Origin: Alistipes sp.
GTDB taxonomy: Bacteria > Bacteroidota > Bacteroidia > Bacteroidales > Rikenellaceae
Reading direction: 5' to 3'
DNA: 64,000 nucleotides
NCBI GenBank assembly: GCA_017399485.1
Contig: JAFQCA010000023.1
Coordinates: 62,001-126,000 of the forward strand
A model generated the notes under the pieces. That model searched no databases. It saw only the letters and a list, made by a program, of their open reading frames with translations, and had not been told where the DNA came from. Every line of letters begins with the position of its first letter. The stretch's first letter is position 1. The translations under genes were made by a program, and so were the position numbers. Positions 26,881 through 37,001 of the stretch are shown here, piece after piece.

Positions 26881-27987
26881 ATGGATATAAAGGATTTTCG
26901 TCATCATTTGCATTGCCATCCCGAACTCTCGTTCGAGGAGCATCAAACAGCGGCTTTTATATCGGAGCGGTTGTCGGAGATGGGCGTTGAATATCGCCCT
27001 ATTGCGGGTACAGGTATATTGGCCCGCATAGAGGGCCGTAGGGGTAATCTGGAGCGGTGCGTTGTCTTAAGAGCCGATATTGACGCTTTGCCTATTAAGG
27101 AGATGACAGGTGTGGATTATGCCTCGCAGAGTGAGGGTGTGATGCACGCTTGTGGTCACGATTGTCACGCGGCAATGTTGTACGGAGTCGTGAAACGATT
27201 GCAGATGGAGCGCGACTTTGAGGGTACAGTGTTGGCATTGTTTCAACCCGGTGAGGAGCAGTTCCCCGGTGGAGCATCGTTGGTGCTAAAAGATAATCCT
27301 TTTGATAAATATAAAGTGGCGGCAGTCATAGGTCAGCACGTTGATGCCGATATGGAGGTTGGTGAGATAGGTTTCTGCCCCGGTAAGTTTATGGCATCGG
27401 TAGATGATTTACACTTCAAGATTAAGGGTATAGGTGGATACGCCAACGTCAGGAGTAAAGTCAAAGATGCAGTTGTGGCAGCCGCAGACTTGATATTGCG
27501 CCTCAATATGCTCAATAGCGATGTGTGTGTAGTGTCGGTGGGCAATGTCGAGGCAAAGGGTACGACGAATGTTATACCTGAGAGAGTTACGTGTGACGGT
27601 ACGATGCGGGCGTTTAGCGAGAAGTTGCGTCAGCGAGTAAAGGATATGATAACCAATATTGTCGAGGAGATAGAGTATAAACACGATGTTGAGGTGCAGT
27701 TGGACGTGCGAGAGGGGTATCCTTGTGTCGAGAATGATATGCAACTGACTTATGAGGCTATGTTGCTGTCGGATAGTTTGGGTTATCAGACTAAGGATTT
27801 GGAGATGCGTACTACGTCTGAGGATTTTGGATATTATACGCAGTTGTATCCGTCGTTGTTCTACCGTTTGGGTGTAGGACGCAATGTGGGTCGTGCGCAT
27901 ACAGCCACCTTCCTGCCTGATGATAAGGCGCTGAAGATAGGCGAAGAGTTTATGTATAGATTGGCATTAAGTATATTGAACAAATGA
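26881..27987 (+). CDS. M20 family amidohydrolase
   Basis: This 368-aa metallopeptidase-like amidohydrolase belongs to the hippurate hydrolase/aminoacylase group. Visible metal-site motifs are HACGHDCHAAML (conserved in M20D), FQPGEE, and later HVDADMEVG-type segments with a second His. It has no signal peptide, so it is cytoplasmic. It probably hydrolyses N-acyl or carbobenzoxy-like amino acids or peptides; the exact substrate cannot be read from the sequence. Its stop overlaps the RNase R start by 4 nt (ATGA). Confidence 0.88.
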   Translation: MDIKDFRHHLHCHPELSFEEHQTAAFISERLSEMGVEYRPIAGTGILARIEGRRGNLERCVVLRADIDALPIKEMTGVDYASQSEGVMHACGHDCHAAMLYGVVKRLQMERDFEGTVLALFQPGEEQFPGGASLVLKDNPFDKYKVAAVIGQHVDADMEVGEIGFCPGKFMASVDDLHFKIKGIGGYANVRSKVKDAVVAAADLILRLNMLNSDVCVVSVGNVEAKGTTNVIPERVTCDGTMRAFSEKLRQRVKDMITNIVEEIEYKHDVEVQLDVREGYPCVENDMQLTYEAMLLSDSLGYQTKDLEMRTTSEDFGYYTQLYPSLFYRLGVGRNVGRAHTATFLPDDKALKIGEEFMYRLALSILNK

Positions 27988-30173
27988 AACAGTCAAAAAA
28001 GAGAGAGTCGCGTCGGGAGCGTGCTGCCGCAGCACGTGTAGATGCCAAGAGTGTTCGTCAGGCCTTTGTGGTGAATATGTTTCGGGAGTTTCCAGAGAGA
28101 GTGTTTACGCTGAAACAGTTGGTGTCGGCCTCAGGCGGTAATTCGCGTGAGGCACGCTATATTGTGCGTGATGTTATAGAGGCTTTGATTGCCGAGGGGG
28201 TAGTCGAGAGTCACGGACGAGATAAGTATCAACTCTCGATGGCTCAATTACCGCACTATGAGGGCGTGGTTGATATGATTGGCTCAGGCGCGGCGTATGT
28301 CAAAGTCGAGGAGTTGGAGAATGAGATATATGTCAATCAACGTAATATGCGCAATGCTTTGGATGGTGACCGTGTAGAGGTAGTTTTACAGCGTCAGGCA
28401 CATCGCGAGGGTGACCATCCCGAAGGTGCTATCGTTGCAGTATTGGAGCGTAGCCGTAAGCAATATGTTGGTGTGGCTGAGGTAAGTCGCTCGGCTATCT
28501 TTGTTCACTCCGATTCGCGCAAGTTGCCTATGGACATATTTTTTCCACGTAAGGAGTATCCCAATGTCTCGGATGGTGACAAAGTGGTGTTCCGTATAAC
28601 CGATTGGCTGGAGAGAGATAAATCGCCACGAGGCGAAATTATAGATGTATTGGGTAAGGTCGGTGATAACGATACCGAGATGCACGCGATATTGGCAGAG
28701 TTCGATTTGCCTTATAAGTTTGAGCAAGAGATTCTGGATGCGGCAGAGGCTATCGATGGGCGTATTACGGAGGCCGATTATGCCGAGCGAAGAGATTTTC
28801 GTGATGTGACAACCTTTACGGTAGACCCCGCCGATGCCAAAGATTTTGACGATGCTTTGTCGATTAGGCTCATAGAGAAGGGCGTTTGGGAAATAGGTGT
28901 GCATATAGCCGATGTTACGCATTATGTGCGTCCCGGCTCGGTGCTGGATTGTGAGGCTCAGGAACGAGGAACATCGGTATATCTGGTCGATAGAACAGTG
29001 CCGATGTTGCCCGAAAGATTGTCAAATGAGTTGTGTTCGTTGCGTCCTGATGAGGAGAGCCTATGTTTTTCGGCTGTCTTTAAGATGAACGAGGATGCCG
29101 AAGTGCTGGAGGAGTGGTTTGGTCGTACAGTGATTTATTCTGACCGTCGTTTTACCTATGCCGAGGCGCAGGCTCGTATCGAAACAGGTGTAGGCGATTA
29201 TGCCGAAGAGATAGGAGTGATGAATCGTATGGCGCAAACGATGCGTCAGCGTAGGTTCAAGAACGGAGCCGTCAGTTTTGAGAGGGCTGAGTTTAAGTTT
29301 ATACTCGATGAGAAGGGTAAGCCACTGGGTGTATATACCAAAGAGCAGAAAGAGGCTAACCAGATGATTGAGGAGTTTATGTTGTTGGCAAATCGTCGTG
29401 TGGCGGAGTATTGCGCTTACCGTGAGGAGCGAGGCCGTAAGGTGCAGCGAGCAATGGTGTATCGTGTCCACGATGAACCCAACGAGGAGAAATTGATACG
29501 TTTTCGTGATTTTGTGATGCGCTTCGGTTATCAGTTCCGCCCGACGAAGGGGCGCGCAGTCGCTAAAGCGATAAATAAACTTGTCGGAGAGGTTAAAGGA
29601 CGTCCGGAGGAGAATGCTATACAGACGTTGGCTGTTAGAAGTATGGCTAAAGCATTATATACGACTGATAATGTAGGACACTATGGTTTGGCGTTTAAGT
29701 ATTATACACATTTTACATCGCCCATACGTCGCTATCCCGATATGATGGTGCATCGTTTGTTGGCACGTTATCTTGCCGAGGGTAAATCGGTTGATAAACG
29801 AGCATTAGAGTCGCAGTGTGTTAATGCATCAGAGCGAGAGGTTATTGCTTCGGATGCAGAACGCGCTTCCATCAAGTATAAGATGGTGGAGTTTATGAAG
29901 GACAAAATCGGCGAGATGTTCAAGGGCCACGTATCGGGTATGAGCGAGTGGGGTATATACGTCGAATTGAATGATACTCATATTGAGGGAATGGCATTCC
30001 TGCGTGATATCGAGGGCGACTATTATACTTTCGATGAGGCTCGTTTCGAGGTGGTGGGACGTATGTCGGGCCGCCGTATAGCCTTTGGTGATGAGGTGTG
30101 GATTCGAGTAAAGGGTGTCGATATGCGTCGTCGTACTCTCGATTTTGAGTTGATAGTAGGTAAAGGCCGCTAA
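27984..30173 (+). CDS. rnr: Ribonuclease R
   Basis: This is a 3'-5' exoribonuclease (RNB family) that degrades structured RNA. The 729 residues contain a basic N-terminus with a winged-helix HTH (about 25-80), cold-shock domains, the RNB catalytic core with the acidic cluster DPADAKDFDDALS (about residues 281-293), and a C-terminal S1 domain (GHVSGMSEWGIYVEL). The length is typical for the phylum. Start ATG 27984 overlaps the preceding stop, and mqnC follows 2 nt after its stop, so the three genes are tightly linked. Confidence 0.95.
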   Translation: MKQSKKRESRRERAAAARVDAKSVRQAFVVNMFREFPERVFTLKQLVSASGGNSREARYIVRDVIEALIAEGVVESHGRDKYQLSMAQLPHYEGVVDMIGSGAAYVKVEELENEIYVNQRNMRNALDGDRVEVVLQRQAHREGDHPEGAIVAVLERSRKQYVGVAEVSRSAIFVHSDSRKLPMDIFFPRKEYPNVSDGDKVVFRITDWLERDKSPRGEIIDVLGKVGDNDTEMHAILAEFDLPYKFEQEILDAAEAIDGRITEADYAERRDFRDVTTFTVDPADAKDFDDALSIRLIEKGVWEIGVHIADVTHYVRPGSVLDCEAQERGTSVYLVDRTVPMLPERLSNELCSLRPDEESLCFSAVFKMNEDAEVLEEWFGRTVIYSDRRFTYAEAQARIETGVGDYAEEIGVMNRMAQTMRQRRFKNGAVSFERAEFKFILDEKGKPLGVYTKEQKEANQMIEEFMLLANRRVAEYCAYREERGRKVQRAMVYRVHDEPNEEKLIRFRDFVMRFGYQFRPTKGRAVAKAINKLVGEVKGRPEENAIQTLAVRSMAKALYTTDNVGHYGLAFKYYTHFTSPIRRYPDMMVHRLLARYLAEGKSVDKRALESQCVNASEREVIASDAERASIKYKMVEFMKDKIGEMFKGHVSGMSEWGIYVELNDTHIEGMAFLRDIEGDYYTFDEARFEVVGRMSGRRIAFGDEVWIRVKGVDMRRRTLDFELIVGKGR

Positions 30174-30175
30174 AG

Positions 30176-31288
30176 ATGAGGGGTGAGGAGATATTTGCAA
30201 AGGCCCGTGATAGGGTTACCCTCTCAACAGAGGAGGCGTATTGGCTGTGGGAGCAGGCCCCGTTAGAGAGGTTGGCTGCAACGGCTGATGAGGTACGTCG
30301 CCGAGTGGTTGATGATGAGCGAGTTGTGACGTGGCAGATAGACCGTAATGTAAATATCACCAATGTATGTATCTCGGGTTGTAAATTCTGTAATTTCCAT
30401 TGTAAGCCACATCAAGCGGAGCGAGCGTTTATAACAACGATTGAGGAGTATAAACAGAAGATAGAGCAGATGTTGGCATTGGGTGGCGACCAACTGCTGT
30501 TGCAGGGCGGTCTGCATCCTAAGTTGGGAGTTGAGTTTTATGAGGAGTTATTTTCGGAACTTAAACGCCTCTATCCGTCGGTGCGCCTGCACGCCTTGGG
30601 TGCACCCGAAGTTGCACATATTGCAAAAGTTAGTAAAATAACGACGCGTGAGGCGTTGGAGCGATTGGTGCGCGCAGGTTTGGATTCATTGCCTGGTGCG
30701 GGTGCTGAGATACTTAACGCCGAGGTGCGTAAGGCTATATCTCCTGCCAAGCCGAGTGTTGAGGAGTGGTTGGAGGTGATGCACGAAGCACATTTGATGA
30801 ATCTGCCAACGTCGGCAACAATGATGTACGGCCACGTGGAGAGTGCGCGTCAGCGAGTGGAACATCTGCTTGCGATACGCGATTTGCAGGCGCGTTGCCC
30901 CGAGGGTAATTGGGGCTTTATAGCCTTTATTCCGTGGATTTTTCGTTCGATGGGAACTCAACTTGAAAAGGAGGGCGTAGTGAGCCATTTCTCACCGTTG
31001 GAGTATATTCGTGTTATCGCGGTCAGCCGTCTGATATTGAATAATATAAAGAATATTCAGGCGTCGTGGCTGACGGTGGGTAAGCCTACGGCGCAGTTGG
31101 CTCTGCATAGCGGGGCCAATGATATGGGCTCGATAATGATTGAGGAGAATGTGGTTTCGAGTGCCGGCGCGCATAACGAATTCGATGCTGAAGGTATCCA
31201 AAAAGCCATTCGAGAGGTCGGTTTTGAGCCGCAGTTACGCGACCAACTCTATCGAAAGCGAGAGTATAGTGCAATATCGAGAGAATAA
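30176..31288 (+). CDS. mqnC: Cyclic dehypoxanthinyl futalosine synthase MqnC (radical SAM)
   Basis: MqnC is the radical SAM enzyme of the futalosine route to menaquinone; it cyclises dehypoxanthine futalosine. The 370-aa protein has the 4Fe-4S motif CISGCKFC (CxxxCxxC, about residue 62), the FeS-pathway motif TNVC, and the family tail GANDMGSIMIEENVVSSAGA, which separates MqnC from MqnE. The assignment implies menaquinone is made by the futalosine and not the classical Men pathway. No other mqn gene is in the window. It follows rnr by 2 nt. Confidence 0.85.
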   Translation: MRGEEIFAKARDRVTLSTEEAYWLWEQAPLERLAATADEVRRRVVDDERVVTWQIDRNVNITNVCISGCKFCNFHCKPHQAERAFITTIEEYKQKIEQMLALGGDQLLLQGGLHPKLGVEFYEELFSELKRLYPSVRLHALGAPEVAHIAKVSKITTREALERLVRAGLDSLPGAGAEILNAEVRKAISPAKPSVEEWLEVMHEAHLMNLPTSATMMYGHVESARQRVEHLLAIRDLQARCPEGNWGFIAFIPWIFRSMGTQLEKEGVVSHFSPLEYIRVIAVSRLILNNIKNIQASWLTVGKPTAQLALHSGANDMGSIMIEENVVSSAGAHNEFDAEGIQKAIREVGFEPQLRDQLYRKREYSAISRE

Positions 31289-31325
31289 AAAATCGAATTA
31301 TGCCGATTAATTAATATAAATTAAT

Positions 31326-31333
31326 TACCTTTG
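31326..31333 (+). promoter_or_regulatory. Promoter (-7 element) of tig
   Basis: TACCTTTG fits the TAnnTTTG consensus and lies 57 nt before the tig ATG. The region upstream is AT-rich with no exact TTTG at -33. Confidence 0.5.
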
Positions 31334-31389
31334 CACTCCGAAAAGTGAAGATAAAGAACAAAATAAGATAAAAGTTAGAAGTAAAAATT

Positions 31390-32715
31390 ATGAAAATTAC
31401 CAGAGAACAGCGTGAATTGGGCACCTCGTTATTGAAGGTTGTCGTTACAGAGGCAGATTACGGTGAGGCCGTAGATAAGATGTTGCGCGACTATAAGCGT
31501 AAGGCTAACATTCCTGGATTCCGTCCGGGTATGGTGCCTATGGGCGTAGTACGTAAGATGTATGGCAAAGGTGCCGTAGCAGAGCAGTCATATCGCGTGG
31601 CTTCAAACTCTGTATTCGAGTATTTGCAGAAGGAGGGTATCGACTATGTAGGCGATGTAATTCCTTCAGATGAGCAGGGCGACTTCGATTTCGAGAATAA
31701 TACCGAGCACGAGTTTATGTTCGAGATTGGTGAGGCTCCCAAGGTGGAGGTTGAACTCTCGGCAAAGGATAAATTGACTTACAACACTATCAAGGTTGAT
31801 AAGAAGATGCTTGCGGCTTATAAGGATAACTATTTGCGTCGTTATGGCCGTTTGGTAGATGTTGCCAAGGTAAAGAAGGATGAGGCTTTGACAGTTGTTC
31901 TCGATAACGGTGATATTCGTATTGAGGATGCTTACGTTGGTCTTATCTCAATGGACGACGAGGAGCGCAAGCCTTTCGTAGGCAAGAAGGTTGGTGCCAA
32001 GATGGAGATTGATATCAACGAACTCTATAAGTCTGCTTCACAGCGTGCTGCTATCCTTCAGGTTAAGGAGGATGAGTTGGAGGGCATTAATCCCAAGTTT
32101 ACATTGGAGATTACTCAGATTCGCCAGTTCGCTAACCCAGAACTCAATGAGGAGTTCTTCAAGATGGCATTCCCCGCAGGTAATGTTACAAACGAGGAGG
32201 AGTTGAATGCATTCTTGTCAGCAGAGATTGAGAATGAACTCTCTCGTGAGGCTGATTACCTCTTTACAATCCGCGTTCGCAACTTCTTGATGGAGAAGGC
32301 TGCATTGCAGATGCCTAAGGAGTTCTTGAAGCGTTGGTTGTATGTAATCAACGAGGGTAAGTTCTCAAAGGAGGATATCGAGAAGGACTTTGACGGATTC
32401 TTGATGATGTTTACGTGGAACTATATCCAGAAGCACTTCATCCAGACTGCCGAGTTGACTGTAAGCAAGGAGGAGGCTGAGGCTGAGGCTAAGGAGTTTG
32501 CTAAGGCTCAGTTTGCACAGTACGGTATGCCGTCAGCACCCGAAGAGATGGTTGCCAATTTCTCAAAGCAGATTCTTGAGAATAAGGAGCAGGCTCAGAA
32601 GATTTACGAGAAACTCTATGAGTTGAAGGTTGTAGAGTACGTTAAGTCTAAGGTTAAGGTAACTACAAAGGCCGTTTCTTCGGAGGAGTTCGCAAAGATG
32701 GCGCAGGAGGGTTAA
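31390..32715 (+). CDS. tig: Trigger factor
   Basis: Trigger factor is a ribosome-associated chaperone that meets nascent chains at the exit tunnel. The 441 residues contain the N-terminal ribosome-binding domain with the signature FRPGMVP (canonical GFRxGxxP), a divergent middle PPIase-like domain (about 150-240), and the helical C-terminal substrate-binding arms. Codon use is highly biased, consistent with strong expression. It is upstream of clpP-clpX, the widespread tig-clpP-clpX arrangement. A hairpin at 32812-32848 separates it from clpP. Confidence 0.93.
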   Translation: MKITREQRELGTSLLKVVVTEADYGEAVDKMLRDYKRKANIPGFRPGMVPMGVVRKMYGKGAVAEQSYRVASNSVFEYLQKEGIDYVGDVIPSDEQGDFDFENNTEHEFMFEIGEAPKVEVELSAKDKLTYNTIKVDKKMLAAYKDNYLRRYGRLVDVAKVKKDEALTVVLDNGDIRIEDAYVGLISMDDEERKPFVGKKVGAKMEIDINELYKSASQRAAILQVKEDELEGINPKFTLEITQIRQFANPELNEEFFKMAFPAGNVTNEEELNAFLSAEIENELSREADYLFTIRVRNFLMEKAALQMPKEFLKRWLYVINEGKFSKEDIEKDFDGFLMMFTWNYIQKHFIQTAELTVSKEEAEAEAKEFAKAQFAQYGMPSAPEEMVANFSKQILENKEQAQKIYEKLYELKVVEYVKSKVKVTTKAVSSEEFAKMAQEG

Positions 32716-32811
32716 TCCCCTAAAGGTGTCGGGGCGTGGCGCGCTGTTGTTAGGTGTGCTTTGTCTGACATAAATTGCCTTTTACGGTCAAATAGTATAA
32801 AATAATTTAAG

Positions 32812-32848
32812 ATTTGGACTCTGGGCTTAATGTTTGCAGAGTCCAAAT
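32812..32848 (+). terminator. Hairpin terminator between tig and clpP
   Basis: ATTTGGACTCTG (32812-32823) pairs perfectly with CAGAGTCCAAAT (32837-32848) and is followed by TTTGATTTA. The T-run is short, so partial read-through into clpPX is possible. Confidence 0.65.
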
Positions 32849-32868
32849 TTTGATTTAATCATAAAGTT

Positions 32869-33537
32869 ATGAATGAGTTTGAAAAGTTTGCTCGCGGTTA
32901 TTGCGGCATAAGCAGTTTGAAGTTGCACGACTTTCATTCGGTGCAAGCGGCCTATGTGTCACCTACGATTATCGAGGAACGTCAATTGAACGTGGCGACG
33001 ATGGATGTCTTCTCGCGCTTGATGATGGACCGTATAATATTCCTCGGTGCGCCTATCTATGATGACGCGGCAAATATTATTCAGGCGCAACTATTGTTCT
33101 TGGAGTCGGTAGACCCTGCAAAAGATATTCAGATATACATCAATTCTCCCGGTGGTTCTGTGTCGGCAGGTTTGGGTATATATGATACTATGCAGTTGGT
33201 ATCGTGTGATGTGGCAACAATATGTACAGGCTTGGCTGCATCTATGGGTGCGGTGCTGCTGACGGCAGGAGCCAATGGAAAGCGCTCGGCATTACCTCAT
33301 TCGCGCGTTATGATTCATCAGCCGTTAGGAGGTGCGCAAGGTCAGGCCTCTGATATTGAGATTACGGCTCGCGAGATACTTAAGACCAAGCAGGAGTTAT
33401 ATGAAATTTTGTCAGCACATTCGGGCGTGGATATCGAGAAGATTGAGCGTGATGCTGACCGAGATTATTGGATGTCGGCTATCGAGGCTAAAGAGTATGG
33501 CTTGATAGACGAGGTGCTGGGTAAAAGAGTAAAATAG
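32869..33537 (+). CDS. clpP: ATP-dependent Clp protease proteolytic subunit ClpP
   Basis: ClpP is the serine protease chamber that works with ClpX. The 222-aa protein has the catalytic Ser125 in AASMGAVLL, His150 in RVMIHQP, and the Asp in the [10 protein letters not shown] segment. The GGSVSAG oxyanion loop is intact. The N-terminal ~25 residues may be a propeptide. clpX follows 6 nt later, so the complex is co-expressed. Confidence 0.97.
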   Translation: MNEFEKFARGYCGISSLKLHDFHSVQAAYVSPTIIEERQLNVATMDVFSRLMMDRIIFLGAPIYDDAANIIQAQLLFLESVDPAKDIQIYINSPGGSVSAGLGIYDTMQLVSCDVATICTGLAASMGAVLLTAGANGKRSALPHSRVMIHQPLGGAQGQASDIEITAREILKTKQELYEILSAHSGVDIEKIERDADRDYWMSAIEAKEYGLIDEVLGKRVK

Positions 33538-33543
33538 GAGATT

Positions 33544-34824
33544 ATGGCACAAAAACATAAGGGTGCAGGTCACGGCAATGAAGATTGTTGTGCATTTTGT
33601 GGCGCTAAGCGTAGCGATGTGGCTTTGATGTTTCAAGGCACGGGAGGTGTGAATATATGTAACACCTGCGTGGAGCGTGGTTATATGATGCTTGTGGAGA
33701 GCGAACTGACGGAGGATAAACGCTCAAAGCGTGGCGGCGATAAATTCAAGATGGAGGAGTTGCTGCGTCCTCATCAAATCAAGGCATTCTTGGATGAGTA
33801 TGTTATTGGTCAGGATGATGCCAAGCGATATATGTCGGTTGCTGTTTATAATCACTATAAGCGTCTGCTGAGTCGTGGCGATAAGATGGCGAAGGATGAT
33901 GTCGAGATTGATAAGTCGAATATCGTGCTTGTAGGCCCGACGGGTACGGGTAAGACGTTGATGGCCCGTACGATAGCACGAGTGCTCAATGTGCCGTTTA
34001 CTATTGTCGATGCCACTGTTTTGACTGAGGCCGGTTATGTGGGCGAGGATGTGGAGAGTATCCTCTCGCGTTTGTTGCAGGTGGCCGATTATAATGTTGA
34101 GGCTGCCGAGAGAGGTATCGTGTTTATTGATGAGATAGATAAGATTGCTCGCAAGAGTGATAATCCGAGCATTACACGTGATGTGTCAGGAGAGGGCGTA
34201 CAGCAGGCTCTGTTGAAGATTCTGGAGGGTACGGTAGTGAATGTTCCACCTCAGGGAGGTCGTAAGCATCCCGACCAGAAATTTATTCAGGTCAATACAA
34301 AAGATATTTTGTTTATTTGCGGAGGTGCATTTGATGGCATTGAGAAGAAAATTGCACAACGTTTGAATACTCGCGCAATAGGCTATGGTCTTCGTGATAG
34401 CCAGAGGGTTGATAACGAGAACCTGATGAAATATATTATGCCGCAGGACTTGAAGTCATTTGGCCTTATACCCGAATTGGTGGGCCGTCTGCCTGTTCTT
34501 ACATATATGCAACCTCTGACTCGAGAGGCCCTGCGCTCGATATTGACCGAGCCGAAAAATGCTATTGTGAAACAGTATGAGCGTCTGTTTGCGATGGATG
34601 GTGTGGAGTTACGATTTGAGGATGAAGTTTTGGATTACGTTGTGGCAAAAGCCGATGAATATAAGTTGGGTGCACGTGGTCTGCGTTCGATTTGTGAGGC
34701 TATAATGATTGATGCAATGTATGAAGTGCCATCTTCTGGACAAACGCAATATGTTGTTACTCTGCCATATGCACAAAAGAAGTTGGAAAACTCGAATTTT
34801 TTGGAGTTAAAACAAGTGGGATAA
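33544..34824 (+). CDS. clpX: ATP-dependent Clp protease ATP-binding subunit ClpX
   Basis: ClpX is the AAA+ unfoldase that feeds ClpP. The 426 residues include the N-terminal zinc-binding domain (CCAFCG ... NICNTC), Walker A GPTGTGKT, Walker [11 protein letters not shown], and the pore and sensor motifs ([18 protein letters not shown]). The C-terminal domain is complete ([13 protein letters not shown]). It is 6 nt downstream of clpP. The length matches the family. Confidence 0.97.
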   Translation: MAQKHKGAGHGNEDCCAFCGAKRSDVALMFQGTGGVNICNTCVERGYMMLVESELTEDKRSKRGGDKFKMEELLRPHQIKAFLDEYVIGQDDAKRYMSVAVYNHYKRLLSRGDKMAKDDVEIDKSNIVLVGPTGTGKTLMARTIARVLNVPFTIVDATVLTEAGYVGEDVESILSRLLQVADYNVEAAERGIVFIDEIDKIARKSDNPSITRDVSGEGVQQALLKILEGTVVNVPPQGGRKHPDQKFIQVNTKDILFICGGAFDGIEKKIAQRLNTRAIGYGLRDSQRVDNENLMKYIMPQDLKSFGLIPELVGRLPVLTYMQPLTREALRSILTEPKNAIVKQYERLFAMDGVELRFEDEVLDYVVAKADEYKLGARGLRSICEAIMIDAMYEVPSSGQTQYVVTLPYAQKKLENSNFLELKQVG

Positions 34825-34836
34825 CAATATTATTAC

Positions 34837-34844
34837 TATCTTTG
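34837..34844 (+). promoter_or_regulatory. Promoter (-7 element) of the transketolase gene
   Basis: TATCTTTG matches TAnnTTTG and lies 27 nt before the ATG at 34872; there is no clear TTTG -33 element, which would fall inside the clpX end. Confidence 0.45.
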
Positions 34845-34871
34845 TAAAAAGGAAATAAATACATAAAATAT

Positions 34872-36908
34872 ATGTTCTCAAACTCTAAACTCAATAAGGC
34901 AGCCGATAATATCCGTATCTTGGCTGCCGCAATGGTGGAAAAGGCTAAATCGGGCCATCCCGGCGGTGCTATGGGTGGTGCCGACTTTATCAATTTGCTC
35001 TATACGGAGTTTATCAATTTTGACCCGGAGAATCCGGCGTATCCGTTCCGTGACAGATTCTTCCTCGACCCTGGACATATGTCTCCGATGTTGTATTCGG
35101 TGCTGATGTTGTCGGGCTTCTACAAGATGGAGGATTTGCAGAATTTCCGTCAGTGGGGTAGTATCACACCTGGTCACCCTGAGGTAGATGTTATGCACGG
35201 CGTGGAGAATACGTCGGGTCCGCTTGGTCAGGGACACGCTATGGCGTTGGGTGCTGCTATCGCAGAGCGCTTTATGGTAGCCCGCTTTGGCGAGTGGATG
35301 GCTCACAAGACCTATACATTCATCTCGGATGGTGCTATTCAGGAGGAGATTTCTCAGGGCGTAGGTCGTGTGGCTGGTCACTTGGGCTTGGCTAACCTTA
35401 TTATGTACTATGATGCTAACAACGTTCAACTCTCGACCAAAGTTGATGAGATTGATTCGGAGGATGTTGCAGCAAAGTATCGTGCTTGGGGTTGGTTCGT
35501 GCAGGAGGTCGATGGCCATAATGTCGATGAGTTGCGTGCTGCATTGAAGGCTGCTAACGAGCAGACCGAGATGCCGTCACTCATTATCGGCCATTCAATT
35601 ATGGCTAAGGGTGCGATGGGTGCCGAGGGCCAGAGTTTTGAGGGCGCTGTATCTACACACGGTCAGCCATTGTCAGGCGCAGGTGCAGATTTGGCGGCTA
35701 CGGTTAAGAACCTTGGCGGCGATGCCGAGAATCCGTTTACGTTGTTCGATGAGACACGCGAAGTGTATGAGGCTCGTCGTGAGGAGTTGAAAGCAATAAT
35801 GGTTGAGCGCAAGGCCGTTGAGGCCGAGTGGCGTCAGCAGAATAAGGAGTTGTCGCGCAAGTTGAACCGTTTCCTCTCGCTTGAGATTCCTGAAATTGAT
35901 TATCACAAAGTTGAGGTTAAGTCGGATACGGCTACACGTGTGGCGTCGGCAACGATGTTGGGCGTATATGCCGAGAAGATTGAAAATATGATTGTGTCGT
36001 CAGCCGATTTGTCAAACTCGGATAAGACTGACGGTTTCTTGAAGAAGACAAAGGCCTTTACGAAGGGCGATTTCTCTGGCCAGTTCTTCCAGGCGGGTGT
36101 TGCCGAACTTACTATGGCTTGTGTGATGAATGGTATGGCCTTGCACGGTGGTGTGATACCTGCGTGTGGTACGTTCTTCGTCTTCTCTGATTATATGAAG
36201 CCTGCAATTCGTATGTCGGCATTGATGCGCTTGAAGGTTATTTATGTATGGTCTCACGACTCATTCCGCGTGGGTGAGGATGGACCTACTCACCAGCCTA
36301 TTGAGCAGGAGATGCAGATACGTTTGATGGAGCAGGTGCATAACCATCAGGGTGAGCGTTCGATGCTTGTTATGCGTCCCGCTGATGCTGAGGAGACCGT
36401 TGTTGCTTGGCAATGTGCGATGAATGAGAAGCGTCCTGTAGCCTTGATTTTCTCACGTCAGAATATTAAATCGTTGCCTGCACTTAGTTGCAGTCGTCGC
36501 GACGAGGCTAAGCAGGCCACAAAGGGTGCCTATATTGTGATGGATTCAGCAAAGGCCAAAGTGGTTATGTTGGCATCGGGCTCTGAGGTTGCTACTTTGA
36601 TTGAGGGTGCCGAGTTGTTGCAGAAGGAGGGTATCGCAGTGCGTGTAGTAAGCGTACCGAGCGAAGGCTTGTTCCGCGACCAGCCTAAGTCTTATCAGGA
36701 TAGTATCCTTCCTAAAGATATTGTACGCTACGGTATGACATCAGGTTTGTCTATCAACCTGCGAGGCTTGGTTGGTGAGAATGGTGTAATACACGGTTGC
36801 GACCACTTCGGATACTCCGCTCCGTTCAAAGTGCTGGACGAGAAGTTCGGTTACAATGGACAAACGGTTTACGAAGAGGTGAAGGCTCTGCTTAACAAGA
36901 ATAATTAA
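34872..36908 (+). CDS. tkt: Transketolase
   Basis: This is the thiamine-diphosphate enzyme that moves two-carbon units in the non-oxidative pentose phosphate pathway. The single-chain 678-aa form has the N-terminal ThDP-binding domain (SGHPGGAMG, GPLGQGHAMALG, and GDG replaced by SDGAIQEE), the pyrimidine-binding domain (AELTMACVMNGMALHGG; SHDSFRVGEDGPTHQP) and the C-terminal domain. It has strong codon bias like tig. It is followed by a hairpin at 36919-36945 and then hpt. Confidence 0.95.
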   Translation: MFSNSKLNKAADNIRILAAAMVEKAKSGHPGGAMGGADFINLLYTEFINFDPENPAYPFRDRFFLDPGHMSPMLYSVLMLSGFYKMEDLQNFRQWGSITPGHPEVDVMHGVENTSGPLGQGHAMALGAAIAERFMVARFGEWMAHKTYTFISDGAIQEEISQGVGRVAGHLGLANLIMYYDANNVQLSTKVDEIDSEDVAAKYRAWGWFVQEVDGHNVDELRAALKAANEQTEMPSLIIGHSIMAKGAMGAEGQSFEGAVSTHGQPLSGAGADLAATVKNLGGDAENPFTLFDETREVYEARREELKAIMVERKAVEAEWRQQNKELSRKLNRFLSLEIPEIDYHKVEVKSDTATRVASATMLGVYAEKIENMIVSSADLSNSDKTDGFLKKTKAFTKGDFSGQFFQAGVAELTMACVMNGMALHGGVIPACGTFFVFSDYMKPAIRMSALMRLKVIYVWSHDSFRVGEDGPTHQPIEQEMQIRLMEQVHNHQGERSMLVMRPADAEETVVAWQCAMNEKRPVALIFSRQNIKSLPALSCSRRDEAKQATKGAYIVMDSAKAKVVMLASGSEVATLIEGAELLQKEGIAVRVVSVPSEGLFRDQPKSYQDSILPKDIVRYGMTSGLSINLRGLVGENGVIHGCDHFGYSAPFKVLDEKFGYNGQTVYEEVKALLNKNN

Positions 36909-36918
36909 GATATATTGG

Positions 36919-36945
36919 CGAGCGGGTTGCAGTGCGGCCCGCTCG
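36919..36945 (+). terminator. Hairpin after transketolase
   Basis: CGAGCGGG (36919-36926) pairs with CCCGCTCG (36938-36945). The T-tail is poor. A second GC hairpin (CCTCGC/GCGAGG, 36962-36979) lies between it and the hpt start, so the hpt leader is structured. Confidence 0.55.
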
Positions 36946-37001
36946 TTTAAGTATATGGTTTCCTCGCTGCGGTGCGAGGTACAATAACCCTAACTGCTAT
37001 A